Of a DNA stretch of 26,939 nt, positions 1 through 8,700 are shown one piece after another (positions within the stretch are counted from its first letter, which is position 1; each line of letters begins with the position of its first letter). Source of the stretch: DATDRQ01 sp035291645 (GTDB lineage Bacteria; Chloroflexota; Anaerolineae; Anaerolineales; UBA4823); assembly GCA_035291645.1 (NCBI GenBank), contig DATDRQ010000265.1, positions 1-26,939 of the forward strand. The letters run 5' to 3'. A model generated the notes under the pieces. The model saw only the letters and a list, made by a program, of their open reading frames with translations, was not told the origin of the DNA and did no database searches. A program made the translations under genes and the position numbers.

Positions 1-1
1 G

Positions 2-289
2 AATTTCATCCAGCCCAAGGTCATGGGCCAGGGGTTGAGGATCTCGCCGGTGGTGGTGTTCATCTCGCTGTTCGTGTGGGCTTTCCTGCTGGGCGGGATC
101 GGGGCGATCCTGGCGGTGCCAATGACGCTGCTGGTGCTGACCATCCTGGAAAACTTCGAAACCACGCGCACCCTGACTGTCCTGATGCGCTACACCGGAG
201 AGAAGGAAGAAGGCGAGCGCCGCGCAGCCATGGAGCAGGTGAAAGGCCTGTTTGCGAAGGTGCGTTCTTCGTTTGCACCCGAGGAATAG
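2..289 (+). CDS. AI-2E family transporter/permease, C-terminal fragment
   Basis: This is the 3' end of a gene whose start lies before the window; the open frame runs in from base 2. The visible residues begin NFIQPKVMG and continue through SPVVVFISLFVW and a glycine-rich LLGGIGAILAVPMT segment. That is the conserved C-terminal membrane region of the AI-2E exporter/permease family (UPF0118), which are multi-pass inner-membrane proteins. A charged cytoplasmic tail of about 45 residues follows the last hydrophobic stretch and ends in FAPEE. The family's substrates are mixed (AI-2, Na+/H+ exchange, unknown solutes), so a specific substrate cannot be given. Family assignment is fairly sure from the motif order; the function is not. 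Confidence 0.8.
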   Translation, partial: NFIQPKVMGQGLRISPVVVFISLFVWAFLLGGIGAILAVPMTLLVLTILENFETTRTLTVLMRYTGEKEEGERRAAMEQVKGLFAKVRSSFAPEE

Positions 290-293
290 CCTG

Positions 294-466
294 ATGTTTA
301 AGATCCTACGGTTTCGATTAGATTTCTTCTTGTGCAGGGGATGTTCGTCGGCTTATTCGTCTATTGTCCGGCAGCCGGGACGATCGTATCGCCGGACAGA
401 CTGATTGAACGGGATCACCGCTTGATTCGCCAGCGCTGCGCCGAACTGGCAGAAGGTCTGCATTAG
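294..466 (+). pseudogene. possible frameshifted small membrane/YtxH-like ORF
   Basis: The 285-bp gap after the permease gene holds no clear intact gene. Two short overlapping frames look like halves of one small protein. One starts at ATG 294 (MFKILRF...). The other, in a different frame, starts at ATG 341 and reads MFVGLFVYCPAAGTIVSP, then a charged helical stretch ending at the stop at 464-466. A hydrophobic glycine-containing start followed by a charged helix resembles small YtxH-type proteins, such as the one encoded at 1025-1366. Joining the halves needs a one-base shift near 330-340. The 341-466 frame could also be a genuine 41-aa peptide, or the whole stretch could be non-coding. Confidence 0.2.
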
Positions 467-574
467 GCGCAGCAGGAGGTGCAATGGCATTAAACGGGCT
501 TCGATGAAAGACCTCCGCATAAGGTTTCATCCTTCCATGAGGAAGGTAATTATTAATCCAAAGGAGAATGCCCC

Positions 575-868
575 ATGTGTTGTTTATTCCTCACCCTGGT
601 CTTCTTAGGACCGCGCTTCGGCTTCCTGGTGTGGTGGCTATTGCAGCCGCTGCGCATTAACGCCGCCTTCAACACCTTCATCTGGCCGCTGCTCGGGCTG
701 ATCTTCCTGCCCTGGACGACGCTGATGTATGTCATCGTCTTCCCGGGAGGCGTGACCGGCTGGGACTGGCTGTGGATCGGGCTGTCGGTGGCGGCCGATA
801 TCGCCACCTATACCAGCGGCGCCTACAAGCGCAGGGAGGTGCCTTACTACCCATCCACGGCTCCGTAA
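575..868 (+). CDS. small multi-pass membrane protein, unknown function
   Basis: A 97-aa hydrophobic protein with a good ribosome binding site (AAGGAG, 9 bases before the ATG). It has roughly three hydrophobic segments: residues 3-24 (with LGPRFGFLVWWL), 33-57 (FIWPLLGLIFLPWTTLMYV) and 62-78 (GWDWLWIGLSVAADIA). A short polar C-terminal tail is rich in Tyr and Pro. The tryptophan-rich FNTFIWPLLG...PWTTLMY pattern resembles small conserved membrane proteins seen in actinobacteria and Chloroflexota; I recall no assigned function. It stands alone: the upstream gap is non-coding or decayed, and the next gene converges on it from the other strand, with a strong hairpin in between. I am confident it is a real gene; its role is unknown. 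Confidence 0.75.
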   Translation: MCCLFLTLVFLGPRFGFLVWWLLQPLRINAAFNTFIWPLLGLIFLPWTTLMYVIVFPGGVTGWDWLWIGLSVAADIATYTSGAYKRREVPYYPSTAP

Positions 869-901
869 GCAGCGCGTCGATCCCTCGAGTAACACTGTAC
901 A

Positions 902-945
902 GAGGTGGGTTCCATAGGACATGAAACAGTGGAGGAACCCACCTC
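902..945. terminator. 12-bp perfect hairpin between convergent genes
   Basis: Bases 902-913 (GAGGTGGGTTCC) are the exact reverse complement of 934-945, with a 20-base loop. The hairpin lies 33 bp after the stop of the small membrane protein gene and about 80 bp from the stop of the converging YtxH-like gene. That is where a shared terminator would be expected. No run of T follows on either side, so an intrinsic terminator is only one reading. A protein-binding palindrome or an RNA-stabilising stem are alternatives. Confidence 0.5.
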
Positions 946-956
946 CCTTCAATTGG

Positions 957-976
957 TATACAGGGGAATATCCCTT
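957..976. promoter_or_regulatory. isolated copy of the GGGGAATATCCC box
   Basis: TATACAGGGGAATATCCCTT contains the same near-palindromic core as the array at 1486-1631 (compare GGAGGAATATCCCTGA at 1616-1631). It lies in the gap between two convergent genes, not at an obvious promoter. The half-site TATACAGGGG recurs at 1682-1691. Function is unknown; it may be a protein-binding site. Confidence 0.35.
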
Positions 977-1024
977 CGCATACTCGTTTACCCTTCAGGA
1001 CCTGTTCGATAAGTTAACGAACCC

Positions 1025-1366
1025 CTACATCTCCGGGGTATTGTTCGGGGCTGGCAGGTCCGGATACATCTCGCTTTGCAGGGTCTCTTTGGCTTTGCGG
1101 GCACCTTTTTCCAGAGAGGCCTTCTGCTCATCCAGTGTTTGCCGGCCGACCTCTTTCAATTCCGAGGCTGTTCTTTTCGCCTGTTTGCTGAGAACGTCCG
1201 CCCTGTATTGGGCTTCTTCGAGTTTTACCGCGGCCGTCTCCCTTGCTTCTAGACTGCGCTGGCGAATCAGGTTGCGGGTTTGTTCACCTGACTGCGGGGC
1301 GTACAGCAGGGCTACCCCGGCACCCAGGGCTGCACCTAAAAGAAAAGTGGAAAATCCGGATTTCAT
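1025..1366 (-). CDS. YtxH-like small stress-associated membrane protein
   Basis: A 113-aa protein with an AAGGAG ribosome binding site about 8 bases before its ATG. The N-terminus MKSGFSTFLLGAALGAGVAL is a glycine-rich transmembrane segment. It is followed at once by LLYAPQSGEQTRNLIR, which matches the YtxH-domain signature (...LFAPKSGEETR...). Residues 40-100 are a charged, alanine-rich predicted helix or coiled coil. The only cysteine-free, Pro-rich part is the last 10 residues. YtxH proteins are general-stress proteins of unknown biochemical role anchored in the membrane. The gene diverges from the universal stress protein gene, and the box array at 1486-1631 lies between them, which suggests joint stress regulation. 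Confidence 0.8.
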   Translation of the reverse strand: MKSGFSTFLLGAALGAGVALLYAPQSGEQTRNLIRQRSLEARETAAVKLEEAQYRADVLSKQAKRTASELKEVGRQTLDEQKASLEKGARKAKETLQSEMYPDLPAPNNTPEM

Positions 1367-1483
1367 AATCTCATCTCCTTGTTGATGAGATCTCTTGCAA
1401 GATGGTTGGAGCCAATCCGAAGAGATCTCGGTTATCCCAAGATTGCTTGTGCTTAACTATAGCGATTTGCCTTGTCCATTCCA

Positions 1484-1631
1484 ATGGGGGAATATCCGTA
1501 CTACCAGGAGGGGATTCTCCTGATCTCGATTAGTAATTTCCCTGATACCATCGGGAGAATCGGTATCCATCTAGGGAAACCCCTACTGTACGGGTAGGGA
1601 AAACCCTTATCATCAGGAGGAATATCCCTGA
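1484..1631. promoter_or_regulatory. array of seven degenerate palindromic boxes with about 22-bp period
   Basis: The 470-bp gap between the divergent YtxH-like and universal stress genes contains no gene. It carries seven related 14-16-bp boxes of the form TAGGGRAWWYCCCTA: ATGGGGGAATATCCGTA, AGGGGATTCTCCTGA, TAGTAATTTCCCTGA, ATCGGGAGAATCGGTA, TAGGGAAACCCCTA, TAGGGAAAACCCTTA and GGAGGAATATCCCTGA. Taking the last T (or its equivalent) of the CCCT end as anchor, they fall at about 1498, 1521, 1543, 1564, 1584, 1607 and 1629, so the steps are 20-23 bp. Boxes 3 and 4 are the weakest. A period of two helical turns puts all boxes on one face of the DNA, as expected for cooperative binding of a dimeric regulator. 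The regulator is unknown. Confidence 0.6.
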
Positions 1632-1788
1632 TTGAAAGGGCGAGTGATTCGTCATATAGTCATTTGTAGACCTCCTGCTCTTATACAGGGGTATTGTTGC
1701 GTATATGCAACGGTTCTTGTCCCGGTTGATCTTTCACCCCAGTAGCGGGAAATCCGGGTAGAAAATTCTTGCAGACCGGGATTATTGC

Positions 1789-1815
1789 GAGTGGGAGGGG
1801 TTTTCTCTCCCACTC
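1789..1815 (+). promoter_or_regulatory. hairpin directly upstream of the universal stress gene
   Basis: Bases 1789-1797 (GAGTGGGAG) pair exactly with 1807-1815 (CTCCCACTC). The stem can extend by a G-T and a G-C pair into the loop. TTAATTT follows, and then the start codon only about 20 bases later. It could be a 5'-UTR stem that affects translation or stability, or a weak attenuator in front of the stress-protein/glucan-synthase transcript. Confidence 0.4.
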
Positions 1816-1836
1816 TTAATTTATGGATTGGATGCT

Positions 1837-2796
1837 ATGTTCCAACATATTCTCATCCCTCTTGACGGCTCCTCCCTGGCGGAAGGTGTACTTCCGCATG
1901 CGATTGCTGTTTCACAATCCTTTGGGGCCCATTGTACATTGCTCCGGGTGATGGAATTAAACAGCCCGGTATATCCTCCCAGACCACCGGACATGCTGGC
2001 GTGGAAGTTGAGCCGGGCAAAAGTCAAGGCCTATCTAAACAAGGTGGCTGAACGTTTGCGGGCCGCCGGGGTCGAAACCGAACCGGTCATCCTGGAAGGC
2101 TCCCCGGCAGCCCGGATTATTGAATATGCCCGCAGGGAAAACGCCGATTTGATCCTGCTAAGCAGCCACGGGCGAACCGGTCTCAGCCCCTGGAACGTGA
2201 ATAGCGTTGCCGGGAAGGTGATCCAGAATTCGCCGGTCTCAACCATGGTCGTGCGGGCATACCAATCCAATCCAGAAGAGGTAATGATAACCTACCAGCG
2301 AATTCTCGTCCCATTGGATGGTTCTCAACGGGCGGAATTCGCCCTCTCACCGGCAATTACCCTGGCTACCCACCACCAATCTGAACTGGTGCTCGTCCAG
2401 GCCGTGGAAAAACCGGAGATGCCCCGCCGTTCTCCGCCCAGCGAGGAAGAACTGGCCCTGGTCGAGCGCCTGATCCAGCTCAACCTGCAAACTGCCCAGA
2501 GCTACTTGATGCGGCTCAAATCCTACCTGCCGGTCGAAGCGGAAATCTGTGCTTTGGAAACCGAGGATGTTTCCGCTTGCCTGCACCAGCTGGCTGAATC
2601 CTCCCAGGTGGATCTGGTGATGCTCAGCGCGCACGGTTATAAGGGGCGCGAGAACCAGCCATTTGGGAGCATCGCGATGAATTTCATCCTTTACGGGCAT
2701 ACCCCGCTTATAATCCTGCAAGATTTGCCGGTAACTCAAGGAAGCGCCGGGTGGGAAGAACCAGTCGTGCCAGTAAAAAACTTCGAGGGTCATTAA
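1837..2796 (+). CDS. universal stress protein with two tandem Usp domains
   Basis: A 319-aa protein made of two Usp (UspA, Rossmann-like) domains, about residues 1-150 and 152-305. Each begins with the family's first strand (HILIPLDGSSLAEG and RILVPLDGSQRAEF). Usp proteins bind ATP or AMP and act in the cytoplasm during stress. The nucleotide loop G-x2-G-x9-G-S/T is intact at the last part of domain 2 (SAHGYKGRENQPFGS). Domain 1 has SSHGRTGLSPWNVNS, with the final Gly replaced by Asn. Domain 2 may therefore be the better nucleotide binder. I chose ATG 1837; an in-frame TTG lies three codons upstream at 1828. The ribosome binding site is weak. The gene is probably cotranscribed with the giant glucan synthase, which starts 3 bp after its stop. 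Confidence 0.9.
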   Translation: MFQHILIPLDGSSLAEGVLPHAIAVSQSFGAHCTLLRVMELNSPVYPPRPPDMLAWKLSRAKVKAYLNKVAERLRAAGVETEPVILEGSPAARIIEYARRENADLILLSSHGRTGLSPWNVNSVAGKVIQNSPVSTMVVRAYQSNPEEVMITYQRILVPLDGSQRAEFALSPAITLATHHQSELVLVQAVEKPEMPRRSPPSEEELALVERLIQLNLQTAQSYLMRLKSYLPVEAEICALETEDVSACLHQLAESSQVDLVMLSAHGYKGRENQPFGSIAMNFILYGHTPLIILQDLPVTQGSAGWEEPVVPVKNFEGH

Positions 2797-2799
2797 TCT

Positions 2800-5700
2800 G
2801 TGCTCGACCAAGGGAGTGAGCAAAGCCAAGTACAGATCATAGAAAATCCGATTCAAGAGCAGGCAGGTGACCTGGAGAATTCTGCCAGGCTCCTGGCGGA
2901 CCGCCAGCAGGTTTCCCCTGGATCAGGAGGCAGCGAAACCTTGCTTTCACGCGCCGAAGAGCATTTCTCGCTCCTTACCCGCGCCTACGAATATTTCTCC
3001 AAACTCACCCCGCGAAACTACCTTCCTTCGATGGCGGCGGAATGGCTGCTCGACAACTTCTACCTGATCCAAAAAACCTTCCGCCAGGTACAAACGGACC
3101 TCCCGGAAAAGTATTACCGGGAACTTCCTAAGCTGTCATCAGGTCGCCTCAAAGGTTATCCCCGCATTTACGAGATAGCTTTTGAGATCATCCGGATGGA
3201 CACAGGTCGAGTGGATTTCGACCAGGCCAGGCAGTTCCTGTTAGCGTTCCAACAGGCCAGCCCATTAAATTTTGGCGAGTTATGGGCTCTACCAACCATG
3301 CTGCGGATCGGTATCCTGGACGTCCTGGCTTATGCGCTAGGTCAGGACTTGAAAGACAATATCCTCGAGGAGACTGCGGGATTCCACGCGGAAGCATTCC
3401 TGGAGGGCAGCCCGGATGGAGAGCTGGTCGCCAATGCGGTGCTCAGCCTGCGGGCTTTACTCGAAGAAGATTGGAAAGAGTTCTTCGAAGCGGTCAGCCT
3501 GGTCGAGCAGGTTCTTGGAGAAGACCCGGCGCGGGTATACGAGAATCTGGACTTCGAATCCAGGGATCGATACCGAAAGGTTGTGGAGTCCCTGGCCAGG
3601 CGTAGCGGCCGGGGCGAGATGGAAGTCGCCAGCCAGGCGGTCCGGCTGGCAGAGCGGGTCGGCCATGCATCCGATGAAAACCGGGATCTGCTCCTACATG
3701 TCGGCTACTATTTACTGGGCGAAGGCAGATCCCGGCTGGAGACCGCTATTAAATACCGTCCCGCGGGGACGGTCCGGTTAAGGCGGTGGCTCTTTGGACA
3801 TCCCACAGCCGTTTACCTGGGCTCGATCTTACTGCTGATTGGAATCGGGGAAGCGCTTACACTGGCATACGGGGCCACCTGGGGGGCGGCGGCACCCGTT
3901 CAGCTGCTCCTCATTGCGATAGTCACCCTGATCCCGGCGCTGACCATCTCGGTCACCCTAGTCAACTGGCTCGTGACCAACCTGGTCCCGCCGCGTGCCC
4001 TGCCAAAGATCGATTTTCAAAATGGCATACCAGAAGAATTTCAGACGATCGTCGTGATCCCTACGCTGCTTTCTAACCCTGAGGAAATAGACGGGTTATT
4101 AAGACAGCTCGAGCAGCATTACCTGGGGAATCACGACCCAAACCTTCTCTTCGCTCTGCTGACAGATTTCAGTGATGCATCACAAAAATCGCTGCCTGAA
4201 GACCAGGAGATCCTCGATTATGCGGTCGCCGGAATAAAGCAGCTGAACACTCGTTACCAGGATGATGACAGGAGGCCTTTTTACCTCTTCCACCGCGAGC
4301 GGGTGTGGAACGCCGGCGAAGGGCTCTGGATGGGGTGGGAACGCAAGCGGGGAAAATTGGATGAGTTCAACTGCTTGCTTCGTGGAAAGCCGAATACCTT
4401 TGCCGTGAATATCGGCGATCTGGAAGTTCTCTCCCAGGTGCGTTTCGTGATCACCCTGGATACGGACACAGGATTACCGCCGGGGACCGCGCGGCGCCTG
4501 GTAGGCGCTCTGGCTCACCCATTAAACCGGCCGCGCTTCAAACCAGGCTCGAACCAGGTGATCTCGGGTTACAACATCCTCCAGCCCAGGACGGCGATCA
4601 AACTGCCCAGCGCTAACCAGTCCCTGTTCTCGCGCGTCTACTCGGGGGATCGAGGGCTCGACCTGTATACTCTGGCGGTGTCCGACGTGTACCAGGATCT
4701 GTTCGGAGAGGGCATCTACATCGGGAAAGGAATATACGACGTGGATGCCTTCACGCGCAGCCTGACGGGCCAGGCACCGGAAAATGCCCTGCTTAGCCAC
4801 GACCTGTTTGAAGGAATCCAGGGCCGGGCAGCGCTGGTGTCCGATATCGTCTTCCTGGAGGACTACCCGCCGAATTATCTGGCGTATGCTCACCGGATGC
4901 ACCGCTGGGTACGCGGGGACTGGCAGCTGCTCCCCTGGCTCTTTCCCCGGGTCCCGTCTTCTGGAGATGGGCGGATCAGGAACCATTTATCGCTGATCGA
5001 CCGGTGGAAGATCCTGGATAACCTGCGGCGTAGCCTGGTTTCCCCAGGACTGTTACTGCTTTTCTTAGCTGCCTGGACCGGTCTGCCTGGATCGGTGCTC
5101 TTTTGGATGGGAATGGCTTTGCTGACCCCAGGCGTGCCGTTCCTGACCAGCCTGGTATCAGAAATCCTGCCAGCATTGAGGCGTGGGACTCTCGCCGGTT
5201 TGGGGATTTCGCTGTCCGGTGCAGGATTGCGCTGGCTCTTTGCCATATGCTTTATCCCCTACGAAGCGCTGATTAATGCCGATGCGATCGGTTCCGTCCT
5301 GGTGCGCATGTATCTTACCCGGCGTCACCTGCTTCAATGGACCACCGCAGCGCATACCGTGCGCCTGTTCGGCCGCCATCTCAACCTTTTGCTGGTATGG
5401 AGACAGATGTACGCGGTTTCACTCCTGGCGGTCGCCATGGCAGCGTTGACCGCCTGGTTCAACAGACCTTTAATATGGAGTGCCGCCCCGCTGCTCCTGG
5501 TCTGGTTCTGCCTCCCGGCCCTGGCGTACTGGATTGGGCTTCCGATCACCCGGCGTCAGATCAAGCTTTCTGAATCCGACCTGGTCTTCGTACGCCGCAC
5601 AGCCAGACGCACATGGCTATTTTTTGAGCATTTTATCAGTCCGCAGGATAACTGGCTGCCCCCCGATCACTTTCAAGAGTACCCGCGCGGCGTCGTCGCG

Positions 5701-8700
5701 CACCGTACTTCCCCGACCAACATCGGCCTGATGCTGGTTTCTGCGCTCAGCGCCTACGACCTCGGCTACCTGGGATTACTGGATTTAAGCCTGAGGTTCC
5801 AGAACACCTTCCGGGCATTGAACCAGATGGAACGTTATCGAGGTCACTTCCTTAACTGGTACAACACGGAGACTCTGGAGACTTTACCGGTGCGCTACGT
5901 CTCCACGGTCGACAGCGGGAACCTGGCTGCCTGCCTATGGGTGGTCAGGCAGGCCTGCCTGGAGGCGGCGCAGTACCGGGTGTGGAGCTGGCAGGCCTGG
6001 CAGGGTTTCCTGGATGTGTTGGACTTGATCGAAAATACTGCGCAGGATCTGGCCCAGGCTGGCGGATTGGATGGACGAGCCATCCGCCAATTCCTGGAGC
6101 GGACCCGCCAGCAGATTCTGGCCGTTCAGAGCAAGCCGGAAGAATGGCCGCCTCTATTGCGCCAGATGCAGGAGAAAGGGCTGCGCGAGCTTGGCGATAT
6201 CTTGCTGGATGCGATTGAAAAGGCTTCGTCCACGTTGGATGAAGCCGCGCTGAACAATCTGCGCACCTGGACAGAACGGGCGAACTACCACCTCCTGGAG
6301 ATGCGCCGGGACGCCGAGGCACTGGCGCCATGGTCTTTCATGGAAGAGATACCCACGTTGCTACAAAGGGTCGAGAAGGAGACAGACCTGGCCTCTGCCT
6401 GGGAGGATTTGAGCGCCCTGCTACCAGCCAACCCCCACCTGAAGGATATCCCTGAAATCGAAAGGCAGGCACCGGCGGCGATCGCCCGGGTCCGCACTCT
6501 GGCGAAAGAAGTGGCGGCTGCCCAAGGGGAGGTCGAGCAGCTGGGAGAATGGATCGAGCAGCTGGAGAAAGCCATACAGGAAGGCCTGCGCAATGCTCTG
6601 GACCTGTTACAGACGTTCGCCTCGATTGCCGATCGGGCGGAGGCGATCGTTCAAGAGACGGACTTCGGATTCTTATTTGATGATCAACGTGAGCTTTTCC
6701 ACATAGGTTATAACCTGGAGCTTGGGCAACTCGACCACAACCACTATGACCTGCTAGCCTCGGAGGCCCGCCTGGCGAGCCTGGTAGCGATCGCGAAAGG
6801 CGATATTTCGCAAAGTCACTGGCTACACCTGGCCCGCCCGGTTACCCTGCTAGATGGCGTGCGCAGCCTGGTTTCCTGGAGCGGGACGATGTTCGAATAT
6901 CTCATGCCAGCACTTTTTACGAGACACTTCGACAACTCCCTCCTGGCGACCAGCGATCTGGGCGCCATCCGGGCCCAGATCGGCTACGCCGATCAACTAG
7001 ACCTTCCCTGGGGTATCTCCGAGTCGGGTTACTACCTGTTCGATAACCACATGAACTACCAGTACCGTGCGTTCGGCGTACCCGAGCTGGGCTATAAGCG
7101 CGGCCTGGGAGAAGACCAGGTGATCGCCCCGTACGCTTCCCTGCTTGCACTACCATTTGAACCGAAAACAGTGTTGGATAACATTCACCGGTTGCTGAAA
7201 CTGAACGCTGCGGGCGACTATGGGTTCTACGAAGCGATTGATTTTACCCGCTCACGTTTGCCCTCCGGGGAACGTTATGCCCTGGTGCGTTCCTTCATGT
7301 CTCACCACCAGGGGATGATTTTGCTGTCTATTGCCAATTCGCTGTGTGAAAACCGCCTGGTGAGCCGGTTTCATGCTGACCCGCGCATTCAAAGCTTCGA
7401 GCTGCTGCTCCAGGAGCAGATCTCCTACCAGGCCCCGGTTGAGCGGCCTCCCCAGGAAGCCACGGATGTCCTGCCCGGAAGGTCTCAAGTGGAGGCGCGG
7501 CCCTGGCACGTCCCGACCGGCACGCCATCACCACTCGTCCATTGGCTATCCAATGGTCGTTATAGCGTACTGATCACAAATGGCGGGGGTGGGTTCAGCC
7601 GCTGGAAGGATAAAGATTTAACCCGCTGGCGGGCGGATAGTACCCTGGATGCATGGGGGACATGGATTTATGTCCACGATTTGGACCGTGGGGAACTGCG
7701 CTCTGCCAGCCAACAGCCGGTGTCTCCCTCTACCGAACAGCGGGAGGTGCAGTTCTCTCCGCACATGGTGGCTTTCCGCAGCCAGGTCCAACAGCTCTCG
7801 CTGCTCGAGGAGATCACCGTACCACCCACGGAAGACCTCGAAATCCGGCGCTTGATCCTCACAAACCATAGCGCGGATAAATACCGGTTGGTGCTGGCGA
7901 GCTACGGCGAGGTAGCCATGGCCGAGCACGAGGTCGATCAACGCCACCCGGCATTCAACAAACTCTTTATCGAAAGCGAATATTTACCTGAGGAGAGAGC
8001 TCTGCTCTTCCGGCGGCGGGCGCGCCAGGCCAGGGAAGAATCCCTTGTTCTGGTCCATGCCATGCTGCCTACATCTCGCCATCCGGAGGCAGTGTTTTGG
8101 GAAACCGACCGGCTGCGCTTTCTCGGCCGCGGAGGATCGCTGCACGCTCCCCTCGCCGTCGGCGCTCGAGCTTTCTCAGGAACGACCGGGGCGACTCTCG
8201 ACCCGATCTTCAGCCTAGGAACGGAAATCGTGCTGGAGCCACACGCGACCGCCCAGGTCGTTTTCCTGACCGCGGCCGGCTCATCTCGCCAGGCGGTCCT
8301 GGATACGATTTCCGCCTACCAGAATCGGGCCAGCGTGGAGCTGGCTTTTGCCAAAGCTCGGGCGCAGAGTGAGATCGAGATGCGCCAGCTGGAGATCGAC
8401 TCCGAGCAGCTGGCCCGATACCAGAAAATCCTCTCCTACCTGTTCTATCCGCATATCGCGCTGCGCGCCGGGCTGAATATATTGGAAGCCAATACTGCGG
8501 GCCAGCCAACTCTATGGGCATATTCGATTTCCGGGGATAACCCGATCGTGATGGCGCGGGTCACCACCCCGCAGGAGATCGACCTGGTGGAAGATCTCTT
8601 ACGCGCCCATGCGTATTGGCGGAGACATCGTCTGAGAGTCGACCTGGTCATTATGAACCAGGAGCCCGGAGGTTACCAGCAAGAGCTGGCGACTCTGCTG

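Noticed and set aside
1484..1631. CRISPR-like repeat array
   Set aside because: The units are only 14-16 bp, degenerate, palindromic and separated by just 5-8 bp, with no spacer-sized unique sequence and no cas genes.
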